DNA of 64,000 nucleotides from Acidimicrobiia bacterium (GTDB lineage Bacteria; Actinomycetota; Acidimicrobiia; IMCC26256; PALSA-610): the NCBI GenBank assembly GCA_017882905.1, contig JADGOO010000106.1:1-64000 (forward strand). Direction: 5' to 3'. Of the stretch, positions 36,427 to 46,914 are shown in pieces; positions within the stretch are counted from its first letter, which is position 1; every line of letters starts with the position of its first letter. A program made the position numbers and the translations under genes. Below the pieces are notes generated by a model. That model was given only the letters and a program-made list of their open reading frames with translations, did not search any database and was not told the DNA's origin.

Positions 36427-38226
36427 ATGACCACCACGACGCCCCCGACGGACCATCAGCGCTTGCGGGCGTGGGTGGAGGAGTGGGCGGCGATCCTCGA
36501 GCCCGCAGCCGTCGAGTGGTGCGACGGATCCGACGCCGAGTACGCCGAGCTGTGCCGCCGTCTCGTGGAGGCGGGCACGTTCACGCCGCTCGATCCGGAG
36601 AAGCGGCCGAACTGCTTCTACGCGCGCAGCGACCCCGGCGACGTCGCCCGCGTGGAGGACCGCACCTTCATCTGCTCCGAGCGCGAGGCCGACGCCGGAC
36701 CCACGAACAACTGGCGCGACCCGGCCGAGATGCGCGCCGAGCTCCTCGCGCTGTACCGCGGCGCGATGCGCGGTCGCACGCTCTACGTGGTTCCCTTCTC
36801 GATGGGTCCGCTCGGATCGCCGATCGCGCACATCGGCGTGGAGCTCACCGACTCGGCCTATGTGGCCGCCTCGATGCGAATCATGACCCGCATGGGTGCG
36901 GGCGCGCTCGAGGTGCTCGGCACGACCGGCGAGTTTGTGCCGTGCGTGCATTCCGTGGGTGCGCCGCTCGAAGCGGGTCAGGCCGACGTCGCGTGGCCCT
37001 GCAACCCGAACAACAAGTACATCGTGCACTTCCCGGAGACGCGTGAGATCTGGAGCTTCGGCTCGGGCTACGGCGGCAACGCGCTGCTCGGCAAGAAGTG
37101 CTTCGCGCTGCGCATCGCTTCCACGATGGCGCGCGACGACGGCTGGCTCGCCGAGCACATGCTCATCTTGAAGCTCACGAACCCGCAGGGCGACAGCCGT
37201 TACATCGCGGCCGCGTTCCCGAGCGCGTGCGGCAAGACGAACCTCGCGATGCTCGTGCCGACCATCCCGGGCTGGAAGGCCGAGACGATCGGCGACGACA
37301 TCGCCTGGATGAAGTTCGGTCCCGACGGCCGCCTCTATGCGATCAATCCCGAGTTCGGCATGTTCGGTGTGGCCCCGGGTACCGGCGTCGACACGAACCC
37401 GAACGCGGTCAAGGCCCTCGACCGCAACACCGCCTTCACCAACGTGGCGCTCACCGATTCGGGCGACGTGTGGTGGGAGGGCCTGTCGGCTCCGCCCGAG
37501 CACTGCACCGACTGGCTCGGCAACGACTGGACACCGGCTTCGCGAACGCCCGCCGCGCACCCGAACGCCCGCTTCACGGCACCGTTGAGCCAGGTGCCGT
37601 CGGTGGCGCCCGAGTGGGAAGACCCGGCCGGCGTACCGATCAGCGCATTGTTGTTCGGCGGTCGTCGGGCGTCGGTCGTCCCGCTCGTGACCGAAGCGTT
37701 CGACTGGGCCCACGGCGTGTTCCTCGGCTCGATCATGGCGAGCGAGAAGACGGCCGCGGCGGCCGGCACGGTGGGCGAGCTCCGGCGCGACCCGTTCGCG
37801 ATGCTGCCGTTCTGCGGCTACCACATGGGTGACTACTTCGCGCACTGGCTGCGCATCGGTACGAAGACCGGACCGGCGAACCTGCCCAAGATCTTCTACG
37901 TGAACTGGTTCCGCAAGAGCCCCGAAGGCAAGTTCCTCTGGCCCGGCTACGGCGAGAACTCGCGGGTGCTGGCGTGGATCTTCGGGCGCTGTGCGGGAAC
38001 GTCCGAGGCCATCGACACCGCCATCGGGCGGTTGCCCGCTCCCGGGGCGCTGCCCACCGAGGGCCTCGACGTGTCGCCCGACGCGCTCGCCGAGATCCTC
38101 TCCGTCGACGACGACGCGTGGCGTGCCGAGGTGCCGTCGATCGCAGAGCACTTCGCGGTGTTCGGTGAGCGGCTCCCCGACGCCTTGAACACCGAGCTCG
38201 CTGCACTGCAACAGCGCCTGGCGTAG
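36427..38226 (+). CDS. pckG: Phosphoenolpyruvate carboxykinase (GTP)
   Basis: [70 protein letters not shown]. Confidence 0.97.
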   Translation: MTTTTPPTDHQRLRAWVEEWAAILEPAAVEWCDGSDAEYAELCRRLVEAGTFTPLDPEKRPNCFYARSDPGDVARVEDRTFICSEREADAGPTNNWRDPAEMRAELLALYRGAMRGRTLYVVPFSMGPLGSPIAHIGVELTDSAYVAASMRIMTRMGAGALEVLGTTGEFVPCVHSVGAPLEAGQADVAWPCNPNNKYIVHFPETREIWSFGSGYGGNALLGKKCFALRIASTMARDDGWLAEHMLILKLTNPQGDSRYIAAAFPSACGKTNLAMLVPTIPGWKAETIGDDIAWMKFGPDGRLYAINPEFGMFGVAPGTGVDTNPNAVKALDRNTAFTNVALTDSGDVWWEGLSAPPEHCTDWLGNDWTPASRTPAAHPNARFTAPLSQVPSVAPEWEDPAGVPISALLFGGRRASVVPLVTEAFDWAHGVFLGSIMASEKTAAAAGTVGELRRDPFAMLPFCGYHMGDYFAHWLRIGTKTGPANLPKIFYVNWFRKSPEGKFLWPGYGENSRVLAWIFGRCAGTSEAIDTAIGRLPAPGALPTEGLDVSPDALAEILSVDDDAWRAEVPSIAEHFAVFGERLPDALNTELAALQQRLA

Positions 38227-38238
38227 ATTCCGCGCCCG

Positions 38239-38511
38239 ATGGGCGTGATCGGTTGGATCGTCATGGGGTTCGTCGCCGGCGTGTTCGCACGCGCCGTGAC
38301 GAACTATGACCGGCGGGTCCCGCCCACGGCCCGGCTTGGTTGCCTGGGCACCATCGCGATCGGTGTGCTCGGTGGCTTGATCGGCGGCGCGCTCACCGAC
38401 GCGGCCACGGGCGATGGCATCGGCGATTTCGGACTGCGCTCCATCGCGGTGGCGTTCGTGGGCGCGGTGCTCCTGCTCATGGTCGTACAAGCCATCTCGA
38501 GCCGCCGCTAG
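38239..38511 (+). CDS. GlsB/YeaQ/YmgE-family small membrane protein
   Basis: MGVIGWIVMGFVAGVFARAV...GCLGTIAIGVLGGLIGGALTD. Confidence 0.85.
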   Translation: MGVIGWIVMGFVAGVFARAVTNYDRRVPPTARLGCLGTIAIGVLGGLIGGALTDAATGDGIGDFGLRSIAVAFVGAVLLLMVVQAISSRR

Positions 38512-40822
38512 CCACGGCAGTACGGGGCGTGACTGGCAGCTCGGAGGCGGTGGGCACAGGGTTGAGGGAGCCGAACGGCCGGCTCACGCTCGCGAGCAGC
38601 TCGTCGACCTCGGCGGCGGCGAGCGGGCGCGAGTAGTAAAAGCCCTGCGCGAAGTCACAGCCGAGCCGGCGCAGCGCGGCGACCTGCTCGACGCTCTCGG
38701 CACCTTCGCCGATCACCTCGAGGCCGAGGGCGTGCGAGAGCGCCACGACCGCGGCCACGACGGTGGCCGCCGGCGCTTCCGAAGCCACGTCGTGCATGAA
38801 CAGGCGGTCGATCTTGACCACGTCGATGGGGAACTGCCGCAGGTAGGCGAGCGCGCTGTAGCCGGTGCCGAAGTCGTCGATGGCGACACGCACGCCGAGG
38901 CGCTTGATCGCTTCGAGCTGACGGATCGACCATTCGGCGTCATCGAGCAGCATGCTCTCGGTGAGCTCGAGCAGCACATCCCCGGGGCTGACGCGTGCGC
39001 GGGTGATGGCGCGTTGCACGGATTCGCAGAGGTTGGCCTGGGTGAGCTGGCGGCCCGACACGTTCACCGCCACGTGCAGCGCGCGCATCTCGGGATGCTC
39101 GGAGCGCCAGTGGGCGAGCTGGAAGCACGCCTGCTCCATGACCCACTCACCGATCGGCACGATCAGACCCGTCTCCTCGGCGAGGCTGACGAACTCCGAC
39201 GGCGCCACCAACCCGATCCCGGGTCGCTGCCACCGCACGAGCGCTTCGAAGCCGACGATCTCACCCGTGGTGACGCGCACGATCGGTTGGTAGTGCAGGC
39301 GCAGCTCGCCGTGCTTGACGGCCGTCTGCAGCGCCTTTTCCGTCTCGCGGCGGCGATCGACCCACGCGCGCATGTCGGCATCGAACACCTCCCAACGGTG
39401 GCGGCCCTGCTCCTTGGCGCGATACATCGCCGCGTCGGCATCCCGCAGGATCGACTCGGCGGTGTCGTCGCTCGTCTGATGCACGGCAACGCCCACCGAT
39501 GCCGACACGACCACGGCGCTGTCGCCGATCGTGAACGGCTTCGAGAGCGCGTCGACGATGCGTTGCGCGATCTCGAACGCGACGCTCGGTGTGATGAGGT
39601 CCTCGCAGAGCACCGCGAACTCGTCACCGCCGAGACGCGCGACGGTGTCGCCGGTACGCACGGCGTCGTTCACGCGCGCCGCCGCTTCGATCAACAGCGT
39701 GTCGCCGGCCTGGTGGCCCAGTGTGTCGTTGACAGCCTTGAACCGATCGAGATCGAGGTAGAGCACGGCGAGCGCCGCGTCGCGTCGCGCGGCGCGGGTG
39801 AGCGCATGCTCGATGCGGTCGGCGAGCAGGTACCGGTTGAGCAGACCCGTGAGCGCGTCGTGGCTGGCTTGGTGCGTGAGCTCCTGTTGGTCGTGCTCCC
39901 GGTCGCGTACCAGCCCGGCGAGCCGCGCGAAGACGATGCCCGCGACGAGCAGCGTGGTGAACACGAGCGTCGGCTCCGCGATCTCGTCGCCCTTGGCGTG
40001 TTCGATGAGGTTGATCGTGGGTGGCGTGAGCAGCGCGACGCCGAGGAACGCCACGCGGACGAGGTGCAACGGCTGGAATGACGACATCGACCGGTCGGTC
40101 AGCTCGTCCGAATCCGGGTGCAGCGCCGCGAGTGCGAAGAGCAGGTACGCGGGCGGATAGTGCGCCGGCGTGTACTGCTGCCACGGTCCGATGATCGTGG
40201 CGAGGTCGAGCGCGAGAAGGCTGAGGAGGCCGACGAAGAGCAGATGCGTCGGCGTGCCCCGACGGCCCGGCGCGAATGCGAGCCACGCGAGGCCCATGAG
40301 GGCCATCACGTCCATCATCGGGTAGGCCGCCTCGACGAGTCTCGTGAAGCCGTGCACGCCGTCGACCGCCGGCGCCACCAGGTACTGCCAGAGCGCGAGG
40401 CCGGCCGCGATCGCGACGGCCAGCCCGTCGAGCAGCCCGTCACGACTGTGGTCGAGCGTGCGCAGGCGGACCATCTGGACGAGGCCGAGCGCGAGCAACG
40501 GGTAGCCGGCCAGCGCGAGCAGGTCGGCCACCGATGCGGCGGGCCGGGTGCCGTCGTTCAGACGCAAGATCGACCAGACGACGTCGCCGACCGCCCACAC
40601 GGACAGGGCCGCGGCCACCCACAGCCAGGCCTTGCGGACCCGGCCGCGGTGGCGCCAGGCCCCCAGTGCAGCCAGACCGGCCGCGCCCGCGGCGCTGCCG
40701 TCGACCGCGAGGGCGGCGATCAGCGGATGCGAACCGTCGGCGAGCCGTCCCACGACGGCCGCGATGACCCACACCGCCACCAGCGTCGTCGAGACGCGAG
40801 TGCGCGACACGGTTCCGCATCG
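38477..40822 (-). CDS. Membrane-anchored GGDEF-EAL protein (start approximate; ORF extends to 40861)
   Basis: N-terminal multi-TM region, DALTGLLNRYLLADRIEHAL, ARLGGDEFAVL, GFEALVRWQRP, DDFGTGYSALAYLRQFPIDVVKID. Confidence 0.9.
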   Translation of the reverse strand, partial: RCGTVSRTRVSTTLVAVWVIAAVVGRLADGSHPLIAALAVDGSAAGAAGLAALGAWRHRGRVRKAWLWVAAALSVWAVGDVVWSILRLNDGTRPAASVADLLALAGYPLLALGLVQMVRLRTLDHSRDGLLDGLAVAIAAGLALWQYLVAPAVDGVHGFTRLVEAAYPMMDVMALMGLAWLAFAPGRRGTPTHLLFVGLLSLLALDLATIIGPWQQYTPAHYPPAYLLFALAALHPDSDELTDRSMSSFQPLHLVRVAFLGVALLTPPTINLIEHAKGDEIAEPTLVFTTLLVAGIVFARLAGLVRDREHDQQELTHQASHDALTGLLNRYLLADRIEHALTRAARRDAALAVLYLDLDRFKAVNDTLGHQAGDTLLIEAAARVNDAVRTGDTVARLGGDEFAVLCEDLITPSVAFEIAQRIVDALSKPFTIGDSAVVVSASVGVAVHQTSDDTAESILRDADAAMYRAKEQGRHRWEVFDADMRAWVDRRRETEKALQTAVKHGELRLHYQPIVRVTTGEIVGFEALVRWQRPGIGLVAPSEFVSLAEETGLIVPIGEWVMEQACFQLAHWRSEHPEMRALHVAVNVSGRQLTQANLCESVQRAITRARVSPGDVLLELTESMLLDDAEWSIRQLEAIKRLGVRVAIDDFGTGYSALAYLRQFPIDVVKIDRLFMHDVASEAPAATVVAAVVALSHALGLEVIGEGAESVEQVAALRRLGCDFAQGFYYSRPLAAAEVDELLASVSRPFGSLNPVPTASELPVTPRTAVASGGSRWLVRP

Positions 40823-40889
40823 GCCCGCCGCAGCGTGGTCTTGATGTCGAGATGGCGCCACGGCCCCTGTGCGGGCCGAGGAGGGCTTG

Positions 40890-41117
40890 TCAGACGCGTG
40901 CGGTGGTCATGCCCATGTCGGGTTCGGCCCCAGTGCGCAACGCCACCGCGTGGCCGCCGGCGTCGAGGTCGAACACGACCCGCTGGCCCTGGCGCAAGGT
41001 GCGAAACAACGAGCCTTCGAGCGCATCGGCGGCGAGCACGAGCTCGGCCCGGTCGGTGTCGCGCACGACGATCCCCTCGCGGGTGATCGGGTCGTAGGCC
41101 TTGACGACGCCCTGCAC
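40890..41117 (-). CDS. Small OB-fold/cold-shock-like protein next to rpmB
   Basis: VQGVVKAYDPITREGIVVRDTDRAELVLAADALEGSLFRTLRQGQRVVFDLD; GTG at 41115-41117. Confidence 0.6.
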   Translation of the reverse strand: MQGVVKAYDPITREGIVVRDTDRAELVLAADALEGSLFRTLRQGQRVVFDLDAGGHAVALRTGAEPDMGMTTARV

Positions 41118-41122
41118 GGCGC

Positions 41123-41320
41123 TCAGCCCCTCGAGGGCTTGGTGACCTTGCCGGCCTTGATGCACGACGTGCAGGCGTTGACCCGTCGGGGTGCGCCGTT
41201 CACGATCGCGCGCACTCGCTGGATGTTCGGGTCCCAGCGGCGCTTGGTGCGCCGGTGCGAGTGCGAGACGCTCATGCCGAAATGCGGCTTCTTGCCGCAG
41301 ACATCGCACACCGCTGCCAT
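41123..41320 (-). CDS. rpmB: 50S ribosomal protein L28 (zinc-binding type)
   Basis: MAAVCDVCGKKPHFGMSVSHSHRRTKRRWDPNIQRVRA...CTSCIKAGKVTKP. Confidence 0.96.
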   Translation of the reverse strand: MAAVCDVCGKKPHFGMSVSHSHRRTKRRWDPNIQRVRAIVNGAPRRVNACTSCIKAGKVTKPSRG

Positions 41321-41390
41321 GATCGCCGAACCTCATGTCTTGCCAGAACCGGACCGGGGAATACTAGCCGGGCGGTATCGTGCCGCTCTG

Positions 41391-43034
41391 ATGGCGACCC
41401 TCGAACGCCCGCTCGCCGCGCTCGGGGCCACGGATCTGCGCCGCGCGGTGGAAGTCTTCCGCGACGCGCTCCGCGTCCACCAAGACGAGCTCAACCGGTT
41501 GAACGTCTACCCGGTCCCCGACGGCGACACGGGTACCAACATGGCGCTCACGCTCGAGTCGGTGTGCACCGAGCTGCGCACCGCCGAGGCGATGCCCGAG
41601 GTGTGCCGTGCGATCAGCCGTGGCTCCCTGATGGGCGCCCGCGGCAACTCGGGGGTCATCACGAGCCAGATCCTGCGGGGGATCTGCGATGTGTTCGCGC
41701 CGCTCACCGAGATCGGCCCCGCCGACGTGGTCCGGGCTCTGCGCACCGCGGCCGACGCCGCGTACCAAGCCGTGCTCCGGCCGGTGGAGGGCACGATCCT
41801 CACCGTCGTGCGCGAGACCGCCGAAGCCGTGGAGGCGATGACGAACGCGAGCCTCGCCGACATGATGGAGGCCGCGACCGACGCCGCCGCGCGTGCCGTG
41901 GAGCGCACGCCCGAGTTGTTACCCGTGTTGCGTGCGGCCGGCGTGGTCGACGCAGGCGGCAAGGGCTTCACGTTGCTCATCGCCGCGCTCGCCCACGTGA
42001 TCGACGGTCGCGAGCTCCCGCAGCCGGAAGTGGTGTCGACACCTGCCGCCGTGGAGCGTCACTTGGCCGGCGACGACGTCTCGTTGCTGCGCTACGAAGT
42101 CATGTACCTGCTCGACGCACCCGACGACACGCTGCACGCGTTCCGCGACACGTGGGGCGCGATCGGCGACTCGATCGTGGTCGTGGGCGGCGAAGGCATG
42201 TGGAACTGCCACATCCACACGAACGACATCGGCGCCGCGATCGAAGCCGGCATCCAGGCCGGCCGGCCCTACGAGATCCGCGTCACCGACCTCATCGAAC
42301 AGGCCCACGACGAAGAGGCGCGCTGGGTGCGCGACGCACCGATCACAGCCGCGGGCTCCGGCGAGCTCCCGGCGGTCACCACGGCCGTCGTAGCGGTTGG
42401 CGTCGGCGACGGGCTGCGGCGCTTGCTGCACGGCCTCGGTGTGCAGCAAGTGGTGGCAGGTGGGCAGTCGATGAACCCCTCGACGGCGCAGATCCTCGAG
42501 GCGGTCGAGGCGTGCAACGCCGACTCGGTGATCGTGCTGCCGAACAACAAGAACATCGTGCCCGTCGCGCGTCAGGTCGACGCGCTGAGCGACAAACACG
42601 TCGAGGTGGTGCCCACCACATCGGTCGTCGAGGCGCTGGCCGCGCTCGTTGCCTACGACCCGGACGAGGCGATCGGACCCAACACGGCCGCCCTCACCGA
42701 GGCCGTCACCCGCGTGCGCGCCGGTGAGGTCACCCAGGCGGTGCGCGATGCCGTCGCCGAGTGCGGGCCCGTGCACGAAGGCGACTGGCTCGCGATCGCG
42801 CGCGACGGCGGCATCGTGGCCACCGCCGCCGACGCGGCAGGTGCGTGCACAGCGCTGCTCGACCACATCGTCGACGACGACTGCGAGATCGTCACGCTCC
42901 TCGTCGGCAGCGACGCCCACGCGGCCGAGACCGAGCGGATCCGGGCCCATCTGCGGCTCGCGCACCCGAACGTGGAGTGCGAGTGCCACGAAGGTGGCCA
43001 GCCGCTCTACCCGTATCTCGTCGGCGTCGAGTAG
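41391..43034 (+). CDS. DAK2/DegV-domain kinase, FakA/YloV-like (fatty acid kinase catalytic subunit family)
   Basis: LNRLNVYPVPDGDTGTNMALTLESV, MGARGNSGVITSQILRG, C-terminal NNKNIVPVARQ. Confidence 0.9.
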   Translation: MATLERPLAALGATDLRRAVEVFRDALRVHQDELNRLNVYPVPDGDTGTNMALTLESVCTELRTAEAMPEVCRAISRGSLMGARGNSGVITSQILRGICDVFAPLTEIGPADVVRALRTAADAAYQAVLRPVEGTILTVVRETAEAVEAMTNASLADMMEAATDAAARAVERTPELLPVLRAAGVVDAGGKGFTLLIAALAHVIDGRELPQPEVVSTPAAVERHLAGDDVSLLRYEVMYLLDAPDDTLHAFRDTWGAIGDSIVVVGGEGMWNCHIHTNDIGAAIEAGIQAGRPYEIRVTDLIEQAHDEEARWVRDAPITAAGSGELPAVTTAVVAVGVGDGLRRLLHGLGVQQVVAGGQSMNPSTAQILEAVEACNADSVIVLPNNKNIVPVARQVDALSDKHVEVVPTTSVVEALAALVAYDPDEAIGPNTAALTEAVTRVRAGEVTQAVRDAVAECGPVHEGDWLAIARDGGIVATAADAAGACTALLDHIVDDDCEIVTLLVGSDAHAAETERIRAHLRLAHPNVECECHEGGQPLYPYLVGVE

Positions 43035-43056
43035 CGGCTCAACCCCACAACTGCGG

Positions 43057-43518
43057 TCAGGCGCGGGGCGCGAGCTCGTCGCGCAGCGCCTCGAAGGCAC
43101 CGGGTGGCTGTCGATTGTTGCGGATGCGCAGCCGTGTGCCGTCTTGCAGCCCAACGGTGAACGACGCCTGACCGTGGTGGAGCGCCGACCGCATCGGCCA
43201 TTGCGCCTGGCGTTCGGTGACCGGTCCGACGGCCGTGATCTCGTCCCAACCGTGACGCACCCATTGCCGGTTCCGTCGCACCGCGATGCCTTCGGGCTCG
43301 AGTCGCACGCGCCGGGCCATCGACATGCTGTTCGCCACGGCGATGCCCACGAGTGCGGCGGCCGCGAGCAGCGGGAGCGTGAGCAGCGCGATGCCCACGT
43401 TGGCGGCCGCGACCTGCCCGACGAACAGGGCCAGCGCCACGACACCGAACGTGATCGAGATGCCGGGCGGCGTGTCGCGCAGCTGCACGTCGAGGCCCTC
43501 GGTGTCGACGCGCTCCAT
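43057..43518 (-). CDS. Hypothetical membrane protein (two TM plus PH-like domain)
   Basis: Two TM segments followed by RVRLEPEGIAVRRNRQWVRHGWDEITAVGPV; TACGGT box 7 nt before ATG. Confidence 0.65.
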   Translation of the reverse strand: MERVDTEGLDVQLRDTPPGISITFGVVALALFVGQVAAANVGIALLTLPLLAAAALVGIAVANSMSMARRVRLEPEGIAVRRNRQWVRHGWDEITAVGPVTERQAQWPMRSALHHGQASFTVGLQDGTRLRIRNNRQPPGAFEALRDELAPRA

Positions 43519-43600
43519 CACGCCGACCGTATCCGCGGCGAGCAACGCCGACAGCGGGGCTCGCTCGACCGGCCGTCCCGCCCGGTTAGCCTCCTCGCGC

Positions 43601-45757
43601 ATGCCGGGCGAGCCGCTCACACTGCGCGAGCTCGCGGGCCGGCCGGTGAGCGACCTGCAGGGCGTCGGACCGAAGCTCGAAGAGAAGCTCGCGATGCTCG
43701 GCATCACGACCGTGCTCGACCTGCTCCAGCACTACCCGCGTCGCTATGTCGACCGCACGCACCGCGCCGACATCGCCGAGCTCACCGTGGGCGACGAAGC
43801 GACGGTGGTGGGCGAGGTGCGGCGGGTGAACGCGCGGCGCACGCGCAACGGCAAGGCACTCGTCGAGGTGACCGTGAGCGACGGTACGTCGATGTTGCCG
43901 ATCACGTTCTTCAATCAGGCGTGGCGCGAGCGCCAGCTCTCGGTCGGCACAGAGGCGGCGTTCTTCGGCAAGCTCGACGTGTACCAGGGGAAGCGCAAGA
44001 TGACGAACCCCGTCGTCGACGTGATCGGCCGCGCCGGAGAAGGCGACGAGCGCACCGGCGTGGTCGTGCCGATCTACCCCCAGAGCGGCAAGGCCGAGGT
44101 GTACACGTGGGAGCTGCGCAAGCTCGTCACGCAGGTGTTGCGCCGTTGCGAGCCGCGCGGCTTCGCCGACCCGCTCCCCGAAGGTGTGCTCGACGCTCGC
44201 GATCTCGTCGACCGCAACACCGCGTATCGCGCCGTGCACCAGCCGTCGAGCACGCCCGAAGCGCACGCTGCACGCCACCGGCTCAAGTTCGACGAGTTCC
44301 TGCGCCTCCAGACCGGGCTCGTGGCGCGCAAGCGAGCGATGGAGCGCACCGAAGAGGGGATCGCGCACCACGTCGACGGCCACCTCGTGCGCGCGTTTCG
44401 TGAGCAGCTCCCGTTCCCGCTCACGGGTGACCAGCGCGACGCCATCGCAGAGATCGACGCCGATCTGGCGCGCGCCGCGCCGATGCACCGACTCCTGCAG
44501 GGCGACGTTGGCTCCGGCAAGACGGTGGTGGCGCTGCACACGCTGCTCGTCGCGGTGCAGGGCGGCTACCAGGGCGCACTGATGGCGCCCACGGAGGTGC
44601 TGGCGGAGCAGCACTTCTTGTCGGCCCGCAGCTTCCTGCACGGGCTCACGGTGAGCGGCGAGGGCGGCGCCTCGCTGTTCGCGGAGCGACCGCTCGGGAT
44701 CGCACTGCTCACCAACCGAACGACCGCAGCCGAGCGCCGCGAGCTCACGCGCGGCCTGGCCGACGGCACCATCGACATCGTCGTCGGTACGCACGCCCTG
44801 CTCTACGACACGGCCGAGTTCCGTGCTCTCGGCGTCGCCGTGATCGACGAGCAACACCGCTTCGGCGTGGAGCAGCGATCGTGGTTGCGCGAACGCGCGA
44901 GCCAGACCCAGATCCCCGACGTGCTCGTGCTGACCGCCACGCCGATCCCGCGCACTGCCGCCATGCTCGTCTACGGCGACCTCGACAAGAGCGAGCTGCG
45001 CGAGATGCCGCCCGGTCGCACGCCGATCGTCACCGAGGTGATCGGACCCGAGCCCCTCGACCGCGAGCGTGCCTATCAGCGCCTCCGCGACGAGGTCGCC
45101 GTCGGTCACCAGGCCTACGTCGTCTGCCCGCTCGTGGAAGGCTCCGACAAGGTGCAGGCCAAGGCGGTGACGGCGGAGTTCGAACGACTCGGCCACGAAG
45201 ACCTCGCCACCCTGCGCCTCGGGTTGCTGCACGGCCAGCTGCCGTCACGCGAGAAGGAGGCCGTGATGGCCGAGTTCCGCTCGGGGGCGCTCGATGCGCT
45301 GGTATCGACGACTGTGATCGAAGTCGGAGTCGACGTCCCCAACGCCACCGTGATGATCGTGGAGGACGCCGATCGCTTCGGGTTGTCGCAACTGCACCAG
45401 CTGCGCGGCCGTGTCGGTCGCGGCGGCGCGCAGTCGTGGTGCTTCCTGTTCGCCGACCCCGGCACCGATGAAGGCCGTGAGCGCATGGACGCCATGGCCG
45501 CCTCCACCGACGGGTTCGAGCTCGCCGAGCGCGACCTCGAGATCCGCGGCGCGGGCGAGGTGTTCGGCGAGCGCCAATCGGGGCTGAGCGACCTCAAGCT
45601 CGGGCGCATCCCGCGCGACGCCGACATCGTGGCCGATGCGCGCGTCGTGGCCGAAGCGATCCTCGACGCCGACCCCACGCTCGAGCGCCACCGAGACCTC
45701 GCCGACGAGGTCCACGATCTGCTTGGCGACCAGGTCGCCATGCTGTTCAAGAGCTGA
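43601..45757 (+). CDS. recG: ATP-dependent DNA helicase RecG
   Basis: LQGVGPKLEEKLAMLGI, LLQGDVGSGKTVVAL, HQLRGRVGRGGAQSWCFL. Confidence 0.96.
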   Translation: MPGEPLTLRELAGRPVSDLQGVGPKLEEKLAMLGITTVLDLLQHYPRRYVDRTHRADIAELTVGDEATVVGEVRRVNARRTRNGKALVEVTVSDGTSMLPITFFNQAWRERQLSVGTEAAFFGKLDVYQGKRKMTNPVVDVIGRAGEGDERTGVVVPIYPQSGKAEVYTWELRKLVTQVLRRCEPRGFADPLPEGVLDARDLVDRNTAYRAVHQPSSTPEAHAARHRLKFDEFLRLQTGLVARKRAMERTEEGIAHHVDGHLVRAFREQLPFPLTGDQRDAIAEIDADLARAAPMHRLLQGDVGSGKTVVALHTLLVAVQGGYQGALMAPTEVLAEQHFLSARSFLHGLTVSGEGGASLFAERPLGIALLTNRTTAAERRELTRGLADGTIDIVVGTHALLYDTAEFRALGVAVIDEQHRFGVEQRSWLRERASQTQIPDVLVLTATPIPRTAAMLVYGDLDKSELREMPPGRTPIVTEVIGPEPLDRERAYQRLRDEVAVGHQAYVVCPLVEGSDKVQAKAVTAEFERLGHEDLATLRLGLLHGQLPSREKEAVMAEFRSGALDALVSTTVIEVGVDVPNATVMIVEDADRFGLSQLHQLRGRVGRGGAQSWCFLFADPGTDEGRERMDAMAASTDGFELAERDLEIRGAGEVFGERQSGLSDLKLGRIPRDADIVADARVVAEAILDADPTLERHRDLADEVHDLLGDQVAMLFKS

Positions 45758-45763
45758 GCGCTG

Positions 45764-46345
45764 GTGGCCCCCCAACCTCCTCGCATCGTGGCCGGCCACG
45801 CCCGTGGCCGGCGCCTCAGCGTGCCCCCGGGCGCGCAGGTCCGGCCCACCAAGGATCGGGTCAAAGAGGCGGTGTTCTCGGCGCTCGACGCGCGCGGCCT
45901 GCTCCTCGACGCCGTGGTTGCCGACGTGTGCGCCGGGTCGGGCGCGCTCGGGCTCGAAGCCCTCTCCCGGGGCGCGTCGGCCGCGACCTTCGTGGAGCGC
46001 GACCTGCTGGCGCTCGGGTCGCTGCGCGCCAACGTGAAGGCGATCGCCGAGGCGGGCACGGCCACGGTGGTGGCGAGCGACGCCTTGGCCTTCCTGGGGT
46101 CGGGTGGCGCGCCACGCAGCACCTTCGATCTGGTCTTCGTCGACCCGCCGTACTCCACCGGTGGCGCCGACCGTGACGCGCTGGTCGCGGCCGCGGCGAC
46201 GCGTGCTCCCGGCGGCACGGTCGTGCTCGAGACGGCGGCCACGGGCGCGGCTCCGGAGGCGCCCGAGGGTTGGTCGGTCACGTGGGAACGCCGCTTCGGC
46301 GATACGCTCGTAGTCTTCGTACAGCCCGCCGACCAGGCCGGCTGA
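45764..46345 (+). CDS. rsmD: 16S rRNA (guanine966-N2)-methyltransferase RsmD
   Basis: RIVAGHARGRRLSVPPGAQVRPTKDRVKEAVFSAL, VFVDPPYSTGG. Confidence 0.94.
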   Translation: MAPQPPRIVAGHARGRRLSVPPGAQVRPTKDRVKEAVFSALDARGLLLDAVVADVCAGSGALGLEALSRGASAATFVERDLLALGSLRANVKAIAEAGTATVVASDALAFLGSGGAPRSTFDLVFVDPPYSTGGADRDALVAAAATRAPGGTVVLETAATGAAPEAPEGWSVTWERRFGDTLVVFVQPADQAG

Positions 46346-46361
46346 GTCGCCCGTTCCCTCA

Positions 46362-46397
46362 CCGTTTCCCGAACGGTTACCCGAACTGTTTCCCGTC
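46362..46397 (+). repeat. Three imperfect 12-bp tandem repeats in the rsmD-coaD gap
   Basis: ccgtttcccgaa / cggttacccgaa / ctgtttcccgtc, then a decayed unit ctgtcgcctttc. Confidence 0.7.
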
Positions 46398-46425
46398 CTG
46401 TCGCCTTTCCAGTCGGAGGGACCCG

Positions 46426-46914
46426 TTGCCGATCGCCCTCTGTCCGGGCAGCTTCGATCCGGTCACGCTCGGACACATCGACATCATCGAACGGGCCGCT
46501 CGCCACTTCGACGAGATCATCGTCGCCGTGATCCGCAACCCGCAGAAGTCGCAGAGCCTGTTCAGTCTCGAGGAGCGCCAGGACCTGCTCGCCGAGTGCC
46601 TCGGCCACCTCGACAACTTCCGGATCGAGGTCTTCAAGGGCCTGCTCGTGGAGTTCGCCAAGGAGCACGGCGCCGACTCCATCGTCAAGGGCCTGCGGGC
46701 CGTCTCCGACTTCGACTACGAGCTGCAGATGGCGCAGATGAACCAGCGGCTCACGGGCATCGACACGTTCTTCTTGTCGACCAGCCCGCAGTACTCGTTC
46801 CTGTCGTCGAGTCTCGTCAAGGAGGTCGCACGCTTCGGCGGCGACGTCTCGACGATGGTGCCGCCCATCGTCGCCAAGAGGCTGCGCGACCGCTACGGCG
46901 AGGAGAACGCGTGA
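46426..46914 (+). CDS. coaD: Phosphopantetheine adenylyltransferase
   Basis: LPIALCPGSFDPVTLGHIDIIERA, SSSLVKEVARFGGDVS; likely TTG start preceded by GGAGGG. Confidence 0.93.
   Translation: MPIALCPGSFDPVTLGHIDIIERAARHFDEIIVAVIRNPQKSQSLFSLEERQDLLAECLGHLDNFRIEVFKGLLVEFAKEHGADSIVKGLRAVSDFDYELQMAQMNQRLTGIDTFFLSTSPQYSFLSSSLVKEVARFGGDVSTMVPPIVAKRLRDRYGEENA

Noticed and set aside
36229-38490. 753-aa antisense ORF over pckG
   Set aside because: Sense frame is unambiguous PEPCK; the antisense frame has no motifs.
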